From NCBI GenBank assembly GCA_050693035.1, contig JBOGWB010000005.1, positions 1-9,491 on the forward strand: a DNA stretch of 9,491 nucleotides, written 5' to 3'. The number at the start of each line of letters is the position of its first letter. Positions within the stretch are counted from its first letter, which is position 1. This DNA comes from DASYVD01 sp050693035. Its GTDB lineage: Bacteria; Actinomycetota; UBA4738; CALAEC01. Positions 1-6,044 of this stretch are shown in pieces. A program made the position numbers and the translations under genes. The notes under the pieces are model-generated. The model was not told where the DNA came from and made no database searches. It worked only from the letters and a program-made list of their open reading frames with translations.

Positions 1-57
1 CAGGGTCAGACCGGCCCTACCGAGACCGCCTGAATCATCTCTGTCAGACCCCGTGGC

Positions 58-63
58 TAGAAT
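58..63 (+). promoter_or_regulatory. -10 box (TAGAAT) for the HNH gene, leaderless layout
   Basis: TAGAAT matches the TAnnnT -10 pattern of the main sigma factor. It ends 7 bases before the ATG at 71, so transcription would begin at or next to that ATG and the mRNA would have no leader. I see no convincing -35 at 16-18 bases upstream. The same geometry recurs at pyrE and metK, which raises confidence. Confidence 0.5.
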
Positions 64-70
64 CACAGCC

Positions 71-1207
71 ATGGGATTCGGCCCCTGCACCAGACGCGAC
101 GACCTTGTGCAAGCGATGGATCGAGCCACCGCCGTGATCGCGGCGGCCTCCGCCGAGCTCCTTCAGATGGTCGCTCTGTTCGACGAGGGAAAGCGATGGG
201 AGAGAGATGGGGCCACCTCGATGACGGGGTGGCTGGCCGCCCGGTACGGCGTTGCATGGGGGACGGCCCGGGAGTGGGTCCGGGTGGCGCACGCCCTTCG
301 GGAGCTTCCTCTCATCTTTCGAGCGTACGCGGAAGGGAACCTTTCGTGGGACCAGCTCAAGCCCCTGACCCGGTTCGCCACCCCCGAGACCGATGTGTTC
401 TGGGCCGAGCGGGCCCCGGGGCTTCGCCCCTCCACCCTGTACCGGGAGGCCGCGCGCCACGAGCAGGTCCGGAGGCGGGAGACCGAGCAGATCCAGCGGA
501 TGCGCTCCCTAGCCATGTGGTGGGACCCGGAGCGCCCCATCCTGTACCTGGAAGGGATGCTCCCGGCCGAGCAGGGGGCAGCCCTCCAGGCGGCGGTGGA
601 GCGGCGGGCGGAACAGGTCGTTCTGGCCGACCGCCCCGACTCTCCCCAGGATGCCCGGATGGCGGATGCGCTGGTGGAGCTGGCGACGGGCTCCGAGGAG
701 GGGGCGGCGCTGGCACCGACCCTGGTGGTCCATGCCGACGCCGAGGTCCTTGCCGGGGAGGAGCGAGCCGAGGGTCCATGGCTGGCGGAGACCGAATCCG
801 GGCAGCGGCTGGGCTCGGAAGCCGTACGCCGGCTGGCCTGCGACGCCCGGATCGACTGGGTGCTCCACTCGGGCCACCGGACGGTAGGGGTCGGGCGGCG
901 GGGCCGGACGGTTCCCGGCACGATCGGCCGGCTGCTGCGGTACCGGGACGGAGGGTGCCGGTTCCCCGGGTGCGAGCGGAGGCGATGGGTGCAGGCCCAT
1001 CACGTCGTGCACTGGGGAGAGGGAGGGAGGACCGATCTCGATAACCTCGTGCTCCTGTGCTCCGCGCATCATCGCCTGATCCACGAGGGTGGGTGGCGGA
1101 TCAGCGGGCATCCTGACAGGGACCTCCGGTTCCACGATCCGGGAGGACGACCGATGAGAACCGCGCTGGTGGACCGAGTCAGCCTCCCGGTGGAACAAGC
1201 CGTATAG
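71..1207 (+). CDS. DUF222 / 13E12-family protein with C-terminal HNH endonuclease domain
   Basis: The protein is 378 aa. The N-terminal two thirds is an alpha-helical DUF222 (13E12 repeat) region, with the familiar stretch around WLAARYGV and a run on helices before the nuclease. The C-terminus is a complete HNH fold: Cys296 and Cys301 (CRFPGC), the catalytic pair His310-His311 (AHHVVHW), Asn325 in DNLVLLC, Cys330, His333-His334 and His338. The paired cysteines suggest a structural zinc. The family is abundant and often multi-copy in Actinomycetota; in mycobacteria the REP13E12 copies serve as prophage integration sites. Its biological role is not settled, and DNA cleavage here is inferred from the intact motif. 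I chose ATG 71 over an in-frame GTG at 53 because a -10 box at 58-63 overlaps the region between them, which makes 71 a likely leaderless start. The stop codon (1205-1207) lies inside the -10 box of pyrE. Confidence 0.9.
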   Translation: MGFGPCTRRDDLVQAMDRATAVIAAASAELLQMVALFDEGKRWERDGATSMTGWLAARYGVAWGTAREWVRVAHALRELPLIFRAYAEGNLSWDQLKPLTRFATPETDVFWAERAPGLRPSTLYREAARHEQVRRRETEQIQRMRSLAMWWDPERPILYLEGMLPAEQGAALQAAVERRAEQVVLADRPDSPQDARMADALVELATGSEEGAALAPTLVVHADAEVLAGEERAEGPWLAETESGQRLGSEAVRRLACDARIDWVLHSGHRTVGVGRRGRTVPGTIGRLLRYRDGGCRFPGCERRRWVQAHHVVHWGEGGRTDLDNLVLLCSAHHRLIHEGGWRISGHPDRDLRFHDPGGRPMRTALVDRVSLPVEQAV

Positions 1208-1208
1208 T
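1203..1208 (+). promoter_or_regulatory. -10 box (TATAGT) for pyrE, leaderless layout
   Basis: TATAGT ends 8 bases before the pyrE ATG at 1217, with no Shine-Dalgarno site in between, so a leaderless transcript is likely. The box contains the TAG stop of the upstream HNH gene. The -35 region (about 1180-1185) is poor. pyrE can therefore be transcribed independently of the HNH gene. Confidence 0.6.
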
Positions 1209-1216
1209 GCGGCCCG

Positions 1217-1786
1217 ATGTCGAGGCTCGAAGAATCCGACGTCCTTCGCCTTCTCGAGGAGAAGCGCGCGGTGCTCTCGGGTCACTTCCTCCTTTCTTCT
1301 GGGAAGCACTCCGACCGGTACGTGGAGAAGGCTCGGATCTTCGAGGACCCGCTCCTGGTGCGGCGGTTCGGCGAGAAGATCGCGTCGTGGTACGAGGACG
1401 TGCACACGGTGGTGTCGCCGGCGGTGGGAGCGATCCCCCTGGGGTTCGCGGTGGCCATGGCGGCGGGCGCGCGGTTCGTCTACGCCGAGCGCGAGGAAGG
1501 AACGATGCAGCTTCGGCGGGGGTTCCGGCTCGAGCCCGGAGAGCGCGTCCTCGTCGTGGAAGATGTCGTCACCACGGGGGGTTCCGCGGCCGAGGTCTTC
1601 GAGCTGGTGCGCGCGGCGGGCGCGGAGGCCCTCGGCGTCGCCGCCATGGTCGACCGGTCGGGCGGGGACCTTCCATTTCCGTTGCGGGCACTGGCACGCG
1701 TCGATGCTGGAGCGCACGACCCGGCGGACTGTCCGCTGTGCAAGGCCGGTCGATCGATCACCGCCCCCGGCTCGCGCCATCTGTGA
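1217..1786 (+). CDS. pyrE: Orotate phosphoribosyltransferase
   Basis: The 189-aa protein transfers the phosphoribosyl group of PRPP to orotate, giving OMP in de novo pyrimidine synthesis in the cytoplasm. The PRPP-binding motif VLVVEDVVTTGGS is at about residues 111-123, with the acidic pair Glu115-Asp116. Upstream are SSGKHSDRY, typical of the substrate-binding N-terminus, and a catalytic-loop region AEREEGTMQLRRGF. The C-terminal DCPLCKAG is a tail seen in the longer, thermophile/actinobacterial type of PyrE. The start is ATG 1217, placed 8 bases after a -10 box. It lies 9 bases after the HNH stop. In better-known actinobacteria pyrF, not pyrE, precedes mihF; the PRPP motif excludes a PyrF assignment here. 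Confidence 0.95.
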   Translation: MSRLEESDVLRLLEEKRAVLSGHFLLSSGKHSDRYVEKARIFEDPLLVRRFGEKIASWYEDVHTVVSPAVGAIPLGFAVAMAAGARFVYAEREEGTMQLRRGFRLEPGERVLVVEDVVTTGGSAAEVFELVRAAGAEALGVAAMVDRSGGDLPFPLRALARVDAGAHDPADCPLCKAGRSITAPGSRHL

Positions 1787-1838
1787 GCCCCAGCTTGGTT
1801 CCCTTTCGGGCACCCCTTGCCGAGCAGTGATTTCGAGA

Positions 1839-1867
1839 TTGCCCGCTCGTGAGAGAGGCGCTATCAT
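1839..1867 (+). promoter_or_regulatory. Sigma-70-type promoter for mihF
   Basis: TTGCCC at 1839-1844 and TATCAT at 1862-1867 are separated by exactly 17 bases. Transcription would start near 1874, leaving a leader of about 29 bases before mihF. It lies in the 116-base gap after pyrE (1787-1902), which otherwise holds only a weak hairpin. It would give mihF, and by readthrough gmk, rpoZ and coaBC, expression independent of pyrE. Confidence 0.65.
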
Positions 1868-1890
1868 CCCCGCGTTCTGACCCCAGCACG

Positions 1891-1898
1891 AAGGAGGG
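1891..1898 (+). promoter_or_regulatory. Strong Shine-Dalgarno site of mihF
   Basis: AAGGAGGG lies 4 bases before ATG 1903. It decides this start over an in-frame GTG at 1849 that lies upstream of the -10 box and so would not be on the transcript. Confidence 0.85.
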
Positions 1899-1902
1899 AC
1901 CC

Positions 1903-2217
1903 ATGCCCCTGCCGATCCTCACGGAAGAGCAGCGTCGTCAAGCTCTGGCGAAGGCCGCGGAAGCCAGGAAGAAGCGCGCCGAAGTCAAGGAGCAGCTGAA
2001 GAAGGGGCAGCTTTCGCTGCGAGACCTGCTCAGCAGGGGCTCGAACGACAACATCGTCGGCAAGATGAAGGTGTCGAACGCCCTGGAGTCTCTTCCTGGT
2101 GTCGGCAAGGTTCGGGCCCGCAAGATCATGGAGCGACTCGACATCTCCTCCAGCCGCCGGGTACGCGGCCTGGGGGCGAAGCAGAAGGAAGCGCTCCTGA
2201 CCGAGTTCTCCAAGTAA
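1903..2217 (+). CDS. mihF: Actinobacterial integration host factor (mIHF/sIHF family)
   Basis: The 104-aa basic protein is the actinobacterial nucleoid-associated IHF, unrelated in fold to the proteobacterial IHF alpha/beta pair. The first ~40 residues form a charged helix rich in Lys, Arg, Glu and Ala. The C-terminal part carries the helix-two-turn-helix signature LESLPGVGKVRARKIMERL followed by SSRRVRGLGAKQKEALL, as in Mycobacterium mIHF and Streptomyces sIHF. In those organisms it binds and bends DNA and affects replication, chromosome compaction and phage integration. Position between a pyrimidine gene and gmk is the conserved actinobacterial arrangement. The start is set by a strong Shine-Dalgarno site and its own promoter. 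Confidence 0.94.
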   Translation: MPLPILTEEQRRQALAKAAEARKKRAEVKEQLKKGQLSLRDLLSRGSNDNIVGKMKVSNALESLPGVGKVRARKIMERLDISSSRRVRGLGAKQKEALLTEFSK

Positions 2218-2255
2218 CGGGCATCCCTCCGGGCTCCGCCGTTCGCGCCGGCCGG

Positions 2256-2822
2256 CTGTTCGTCATCTCCGGTCCGTCCGGGGTGGGGAAGGGCACGGTC
2301 GTTCGGCGTCTCCTGGAGGTCCGACCCGGCCTGGCGTTCTCCGTGTCGGCTACCACCCGCGAGCCTCGCCCCGGTGAGATCGACGGCCACCACTACCGGT
2401 TCGTGTCCGACGAGGAGTTCGACCGCATGGTGGAGGAGGGCGAGTTCCTGGAGTGGGCCCACATCTTCGGGCACCGCTCCGGAACCCCCGTGCGACCCGT
2501 GGTCGAAGCGCTGGGCCGGGGGAACGACGTCATCCTCGAGATCGACGTCCAGGGGGCCAGCACGATCCGCGGCCGGCTCCCGGAGGCCGTCCTGGTGTTC
2601 CTGGCCCCCCCTTCCGAGGAGGAACTGGCCCGGCGGCTCCGGGCCCGGGGGACCGAGGAGGGCCCCGACCTGGAGCGCCGTCTGGCCGAGGCCCGGCGGG
2701 AGATGTCCCAGGCGGACTGGTTCGACCACGTGGTCGTGAACGACCAGGTGGAAGAGGCTGTGGCCGAGGTCCTCGCTATAATCGACGCAGCTAGAAGCCC
2801 GGATGAGAAGGAGCAGACGTGA
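2256..2822 (+). CDS. gmk: Guanylate kinase (start codon unresolved)
   Basis: It phosphorylates GMP to GDP using ATP. The P-loop GPSGVGKGT (bases 2271-2297) follows the first beta strand LFVIS. Next come SVSATTREPRPGEIDGHHYRFV, the GMP-binding region with its Arg and Tyr residues, and the conserved EWAHIFGHRSGTP and ILEIDVQGA segments. About 188 aa from the coordinate given, close to the usual 180-210. The start is a problem. The first ATG/GTG/TTG in frame is GTG 2283, which lies inside the P-loop and would remove essential residues. The frame is open upstream into mihF, but has no such codon before the P-loop back to at least 2121. I place the start at CTG 2256 only as the nearest NTG codon. 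ACG 2217, overlapping the mihF stop as TAACG, and ATC 2223 are alternatives. Neither CTG 2256 nor the others has a clear Shine-Dalgarno site, so coupling to mihF is likely. Confidence 0.93.
   Translation: MFVISGPSGVGKGTVVRRLLEVRPGLAFSVSATTREPRPGEIDGHHYRFVSDEEFDRMVEEGEFLEWAHIFGHRSGTPVRPVVEALGRGNDVILEIDVQGASTIRGRLPEAVLVFLAPPSEEELARRLRARGTEEGPDLERRLAEARREMSQADWFDHVVVNDQVEEAVAEVLAIIDAARSPDEKEQT
2777..2782 (+). promoter_or_regulatory. -10 box (TATAAT) inside gmk, likely for rpoZ
   Basis: A perfect TATAAT lies near the 3' end of gmk. Transcription would start near 2789, about 30 bases before the rpoZ GTG. It uses an ATA isoleucine codon (2778-2780), the only one I found in the window. No good -35 is visible around 2752-2760, so activity is inferred. 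Confidence 0.5.
2808..2813 (+). promoter_or_regulatory. Shine-Dalgarno site of rpoZ
   Basis: AAGGAG, 5 bases before GTG 2819, supports the GTG start of rpoZ within the end of gmk. Confidence 0.8.
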
Positions 2823-3070
2823 TCGATCCCAGCATCGACGACCTCCTCGCGAAGGTCGACTCCAAGTACTCCCTGGTGATCCTGGCGGCCAAGCGGGCCA
2901 GGGAGATCAACTCCTACTACAACCAGCTCGGTGAGGGCCGGGCGGAGTTCATCCCTCCCCTCGCGGAGAGCGGAGGACTGCGGGAGAAGCCGCTCTCCAT
3001 CGCGCTCCAGGAGATCTCCGAGGACAAGGTCACCTACGAGCGACCCGAGGCCCCACAGCCTCCCAAGTAG
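2819..3070 (+). CDS. rpoZ: RNA polymerase omega subunit
   Basis: The 83-aa small subunit binds and stabilises the beta-prime subunit of RNA polymerase. The conserved core is visible: SIDDLLAKVDSKYSLVILAAKRAREIN (residues ~5-31), in which the SKYSLV and AAKRAREI parts are the family hallmark, followed after YNQLGEG by KPLSIALQEI and a short acidic/proline tail. Length is normal for actinobacterial omega. The GTG start overlaps the gmk stop by 4 bases (GTGA), which suggests coupled translation, and it has its own Shine-Dalgarno site. A TATAAT 37 bases upstream of the start codon may provide a separate promoter. Confidence 0.96.
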   Translation: MIDPSIDDLLAKVDSKYSLVILAAKRAREINSYYNQLGEGRAEFIPPLAESGGLREKPLSIALQEISEDKVTYERPEAPQPPK

Positions 3071-3071
3071 C

Positions 3072-4289
3072 ATGGCCTCACTCCTGGCGGGCCGGCGCGT
3101 CCTGCTGGGGGTCACCGGCGGCATCGCCGCCTACAAGGCCGCCTACCTGGCCCGGCTGCTCCGGGAACGGGGGGCCGAGGTCCAGGTCATCATGACCTCG
3201 GCGGCCACGCGCTTCGTGGGACCGGACACCTTCGCCGCGCTGACCGGCCGCGAGGTTCCCTCCGACGTCTTCGAGCATCCCGAGGCGGTGTTGCACGTCC
3301 GGCTGGCCCGGGAGGCCGACGCCGCCGTGGTGGCTCCGGCCACCGCGAACGTCCTGGCCAAGCTGGCCCTGGGGATCGCCGACGACCTGTTGACCTCGAC
3401 CCTCCTGGAGTTCCGGGGGCCGATGGTGGTGGCGCCGGCCATGCATTCCGGCATGCACGATCACCCGGCCACCCAGGAGAACCTCCGCCGGCTCCGGGAG
3501 CGCCTGGTCGTGGTGGTCGGCCCCGTGGAGGGTCCCCTGGCGGCCGGCGACGAGGGCATGGGGCGGATGGCCGAGCCCGAGGACGTGGTCGCCGCGCTGG
3601 AGGAGGCGTTCGGTTCCCCCGGCGGCGAGCCGGTGATTGCCGGGGATCTCGCCGGGCGGCACGTCGTGGTGACCGCCGGTCCGACCATCGAGCCCATCGA
3701 CGCCGTCCGCTACCTGGGCAACCGCTCCAGCGGGAAGATGGGATTCGCCATCGCCGAGGAGGCCGCCCGCCGGGGGGCCAGGGTCACCCTGGTCACCGGG
3801 CCCACCCACCTTCCCGATCCCCGGGGGGTCCGCGTGGACCGGGTGGAGACGGCGGAGCAGATGCGAGCGGCGGTCCTCCTACGGTCCGAGGACGCCGCCG
3901 CGGTGATCATGGCGGCCGCGGTGGCCGACTTCCGCCCCGGAGAGCCGGTGGAGAGGAAGCTCAAGAAAGAGGAGGGGGTGCCGGAGATCCGTCTGGAGCC
4001 CACCCCGGACATCCTCCGGGAGCTCGGGGCGGCCAAGCGGGGACGGGTCCTGGTCGGGTTCGCCGCCGAGACCGACGACCTCGAGTCCGGCGGGCGGAAG
4101 AAGCTGGAGGGGAAGAACCTCGACCTGGTGGTGGTGAACCGGGTAGGGGCGCCGGACACGGGGTTCGGGACGGACACCGACCAGGCCGCCATCCTGTCCA
4201 GGGACGGCCAGGACGAGCCCCTCCGCGCCTGGACGAAGCGCGAGCTGGCCGCGGCGGTCCTCGACCGGGTGGCGAAGCTCCTGGCCTAG
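3072..4289 (+). CDS. coaBC: Bifunctional phosphopantothenoylcysteine decarboxylase / phosphopantothenate-cysteine ligase
   Basis: A 405-aa fused enzyme for two steps of CoA synthesis: CTP-dependent joining of cysteine to 4'-phosphopantothenate (CoaB, C-terminal) and FMN-dependent decarboxylation of the product (CoaC, N-terminal). CoaC covers about residues 1-185: GVTGGIAAYKA for FMN binding, catalytic His75 in HVRLA, APATAN, and PAMHSGM. CoaB starts near residue 190 with HVVVTAGPTIEPIDAVRYLG, then NRSSGKMG (Asn217), AAAVADFRP and the KLKK motif (Lys296-Lys299). Relative to E. coli Dfp, two CoaC residues differ: Asn125 is His and Cys158 is Ala. As I recall, actinobacterial CoaBC proteins commonly share these changes, so I expect activity. 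ATG 3072 is one base after the rpoZ stop and lacks a clear Shine-Dalgarno site, which suggests coupling. Confidence 0.97.
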   Translation: MASLLAGRRVLLGVTGGIAAYKAAYLARLLRERGAEVQVIMTSAATRFVGPDTFAALTGREVPSDVFEHPEAVLHVRLAREADAAVVAPATANVLAKLALGIADDLLTSTLLEFRGPMVVAPAMHSGMHDHPATQENLRRLRERLVVVVGPVEGPLAAGDEGMGRMAEPEDVVAALEEAFGSPGGEPVIAGDLAGRHVVVTAGPTIEPIDAVRYLGNRSSGKMGFAIAEEAARRGARVTLVTGPTHLPDPRGVRVDRVETAEQMRAAVLLRSEDAAAVIMAAAVADFRPGEPVERKLKKEEGVPEIRLEPTPDILRELGAAKRGRVLVGFAAETDDLESGGRKKLEGKNLDLVVVNRVGAPDTGFGTDTDQAAILSRDGQDEPLRAWTKRELAAAVLDRVAKLLA

Positions 4290-4339
4290 GCCCCCCCGAC
4301 CGGAGCCTCAGGGGAACGCTCCAAACGGTCGATACATGC

Positions 4340-5983
4340 ATGGCAGTGACTCCCAAGGATCTCTCGACGGAAGTCTCCACGGCCATCCAGAACCTGTGGT
4401 CCCAGGTCAGGACCTCCGTCCTGGCCCGGCTGGACGTGCTGGACCGGGCCCTCGAGGCCCTGGCGGCCGGCGCCCTCGACCTGCCCCTTCGCCGGTCGGC
4501 GGAGCGGGAGGCTCACCGGCTGGCCGGATTGGTGGGCACGTTCGGGTTTCACCGTGGCTCGGAGCTGGCTTCCCGGCTCGAACACGAGCTCATGGCGGGG
4601 CCGGCCCAAGCCGCCGCCCAGAAGCTGGCCGAGATGGTCGCCGAGCTCCGGCGGGAGTTGGAGGCGCCCCCTCCCCCGGATGATCGGACCCTGGTGGCGG
4701 AGCGCGACGGGGACGGGGAGCCGGCCGGGGGCCTCGCCCTCCTCACCGTGGCCGCGGATCCGGACCTCGCCGAGCGCCTCTCCGTGGAGTCCAGGATCTG
4801 GGGGATGAGCTCGTCCTGGGCGGCGAGCGCGGAAGACGCCCGGCAACTGTTGACCAGAATGGTCCCCGACGTGGTGATCCTCGACATGGACCTGGACGGC
4901 CCCGGCGGCGACGCGCGGGGACTCCTCGCCGAGCTGACCGGCGGGGCGCGCAGGTTCCCCGTCCTGGTGACGGCGTCGAGCGACCGGTTCGACGACCGGC
5001 TGCGGGTTGCCCGCGTCGGTGCTCGCGCCTACCTGAACAAGTCGCTCCCCGTCTCTCAGATCGTCGACGCGATCGTCCAACTGCAGGCAGGTCCGGGACG
5101 GAGAGGGTCGGTGGTCCTGGCGGTCGACGACGATCCCGAGATGCTGCTGGTCCTGGACAGGATCCTCGAGCCGCAGGGGATCAAGACGCTCACCCTGAGC
5201 AACCCGCGGAACTTCTGGTCGCTCCTGGAGGAGCACTCGCCCGACCTGGTCATCCTGGACATCGATATGCCGGACGTCTCGGGCGTCGACCTGTGCCGGA
5301 TGATCCGGAACGATCCGCGGTGGGCCTCGCTCCCGGTTCTGTTCCTGACGCGGCACGGCGATGCCAAGACGGCCCGGGAGGTGTTTGCGGCGGGAGCGGA
5401 CGACTACGTCGTCAAGCCGATGGTCGGGCTGGAGCTGGTGACCAAGATCGACAACCGGCTGAGGCGGGCGGCGCTCCAGCTGGCCCTTGCGGAGAGCGAC
5501 GCGCTCACCGGAGCGGTCAGCAGACGAAGGTCGGTCGAGCTCCTGACTCGGCTGATGAGGCTGTCCGGCCGGTTCGGCCATCCCCTGTGCATGGCCATGA
5601 TCGACCTCGATCACTTCAACGAGGTCAACATCCAGTTCGGCAAGGCCGCCGCGGACGCCGTCCTCCGCCGTCTGGGTCACATGCTCCTCCGTCACTTCCG
5701 GGGAGAGGACGTGGTGGCCCGGTGGGGAGGCGAGGAGTTCCTGGTCGGCATGTACGGCATCACCAAGGAGGTCGCGGTGAGCCGGCTGGGCGACCTGGCG
5801 AAGGCGTTCGCCGGAGAGGAGTTCACGTCCTCGAAGGGGAAGCCGTTCGGCGTGACGTTCAGCGCCGGTGTCGCCGAGTATCCACGGGACGCGCTCGACC
5901 TCCAGGCACTCCTCCGGGCCGCCGAACAGGCCACCCAGCAGGCGAAGGCCGAAGGACGCGACCGGATCCTCGGGGCAGCCTGA
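4340..5983 (+). CDS. Hpt-REC-REC-GGDEF response regulator, probable diguanylate cyclase
   Basis: A 547-aa soluble protein with no membrane segment. Domains in order: an Hpt-like helical domain (~15-110) with the phosphotransfer His59 in AHRLAGLVGTFGF; an acidic/proline linker; receiver 1 (~132-245) with phosphoacceptor-type Asp182 and Lys234 but Ala138-Ala139 where the Mg-binding acidic pair should be; receiver 2 (~258-372) with Asp263-Asp265, Asp307, the Thr of FLTRHG and Lys359-Pro, all intact; and a GGDEF domain (~385-547) with metal-binding Asp422, active-site GGEEF at 463-467 and an inhibitory-site RxxD at Arg454-Asp457. The Asn and Asp that contact guanine in PleD are kept, so it probably makes cyclic di-GMP from two GTP. 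Phosphorylation of receiver 2 likely controls dimerisation; receiver 1 may only help packing. No histidine kinase is nearby. It begins 51 bases after coaBC, without a clear Shine-Dalgarno site, and interrupts the usual coaBC-metK order. Confidence 0.93.
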   Translation: MAVTPKDLSTEVSTAIQNLWSQVRTSVLARLDVLDRALEALAAGALDLPLRRSAEREAHRLAGLVGTFGFHRGSELASRLEHELMAGPAQAAAQKLAEMVAELRRELEAPPPPDDRTLVAERDGDGEPAGGLALLTVAADPDLAERLSVESRIWGMSSSWAASAEDARQLLTRMVPDVVILDMDLDGPGGDARGLLAELTGGARRFPVLVTASSDRFDDRLRVARVGARAYLNKSLPVSQIVDAIVQLQAGPGRRGSVVLAVDDDPEMLLVLDRILEPQGIKTLTLSNPRNFWSLLEEHSPDLVILDIDMPDVSGVDLCRMIRNDPRWASLPVLFLTRHGDAKTAREVFAAGADDYVVKPMVGLELVTKIDNRLRRAALQLALAESDALTGAVSRRRSVELLTRLMRLSGRFGHPLCMAMIDLDHFNEVNIQFGKAAADAVLRRLGHMLLRHFRGEDVVARWGGEEFLVGMYGITKEVAVSRLGDLAKAFAGEEFTSSKGKPFGVTFSAGVAEYPRDALDLQALLRAAEQATQQAKAEGRDRILGAA

Positions 5984-6008
5984 TCGCAGGCCCTCCTCGG
6001 CCCGGGCA

Positions 6009-6037
6009 TTGGCCCTGTCTCGGGCGCCCCCTATAAT
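6009..6037 (+). promoter_or_regulatory. Strong promoter for metK, leaderless layout
   Basis: TTGGCC (6009-6014), a 17-base spacer and a perfect TATAAT (6032-6037). The -10 box ends 7 bases before the metK ATG, so the transcript should start at or beside the ATG. The 61-base gap before metK leaves no room for a SAM riboswitch. Confidence 0.75.
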
Positions 6038-6044
6038 CCGGCGC

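Noticed and set aside
1797..1814. Terminator after pyrE
   Set aside because: GGT-CCC / GGG-ACC can pair with one mismatch around a TTTC loop, but the stem is short and no T tract follows.
509..1867. Minus-strand open frame opposite the HNH gene and pyrE
   Set aside because: Antisense to two genes with complete catalytic motifs, and no recognisable protein family.
4283..4292. Palindrome GGCCTAGGCC at the coaBC stop codon
   Set aside because: A perfect 10-base palindrome without a loop, in GC-rich DNA, with no second copy seen; probably chance.
4328..4335. GTCGATAC before the cyclase gene, resembling a sigma-28/WhiG -10 (GCCGATAA)
   Set aside because: No matching -35 at the expected distance, and the element ends directly at the start codon, too close for it to serve this gene well.
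5984..6044. SAM riboswitch before metK
   Set aside because: The gap is 61 bases and is taken up by a -35/-10 promoter ending 7 bases before the ATG, so there is no leader RNA to fold.
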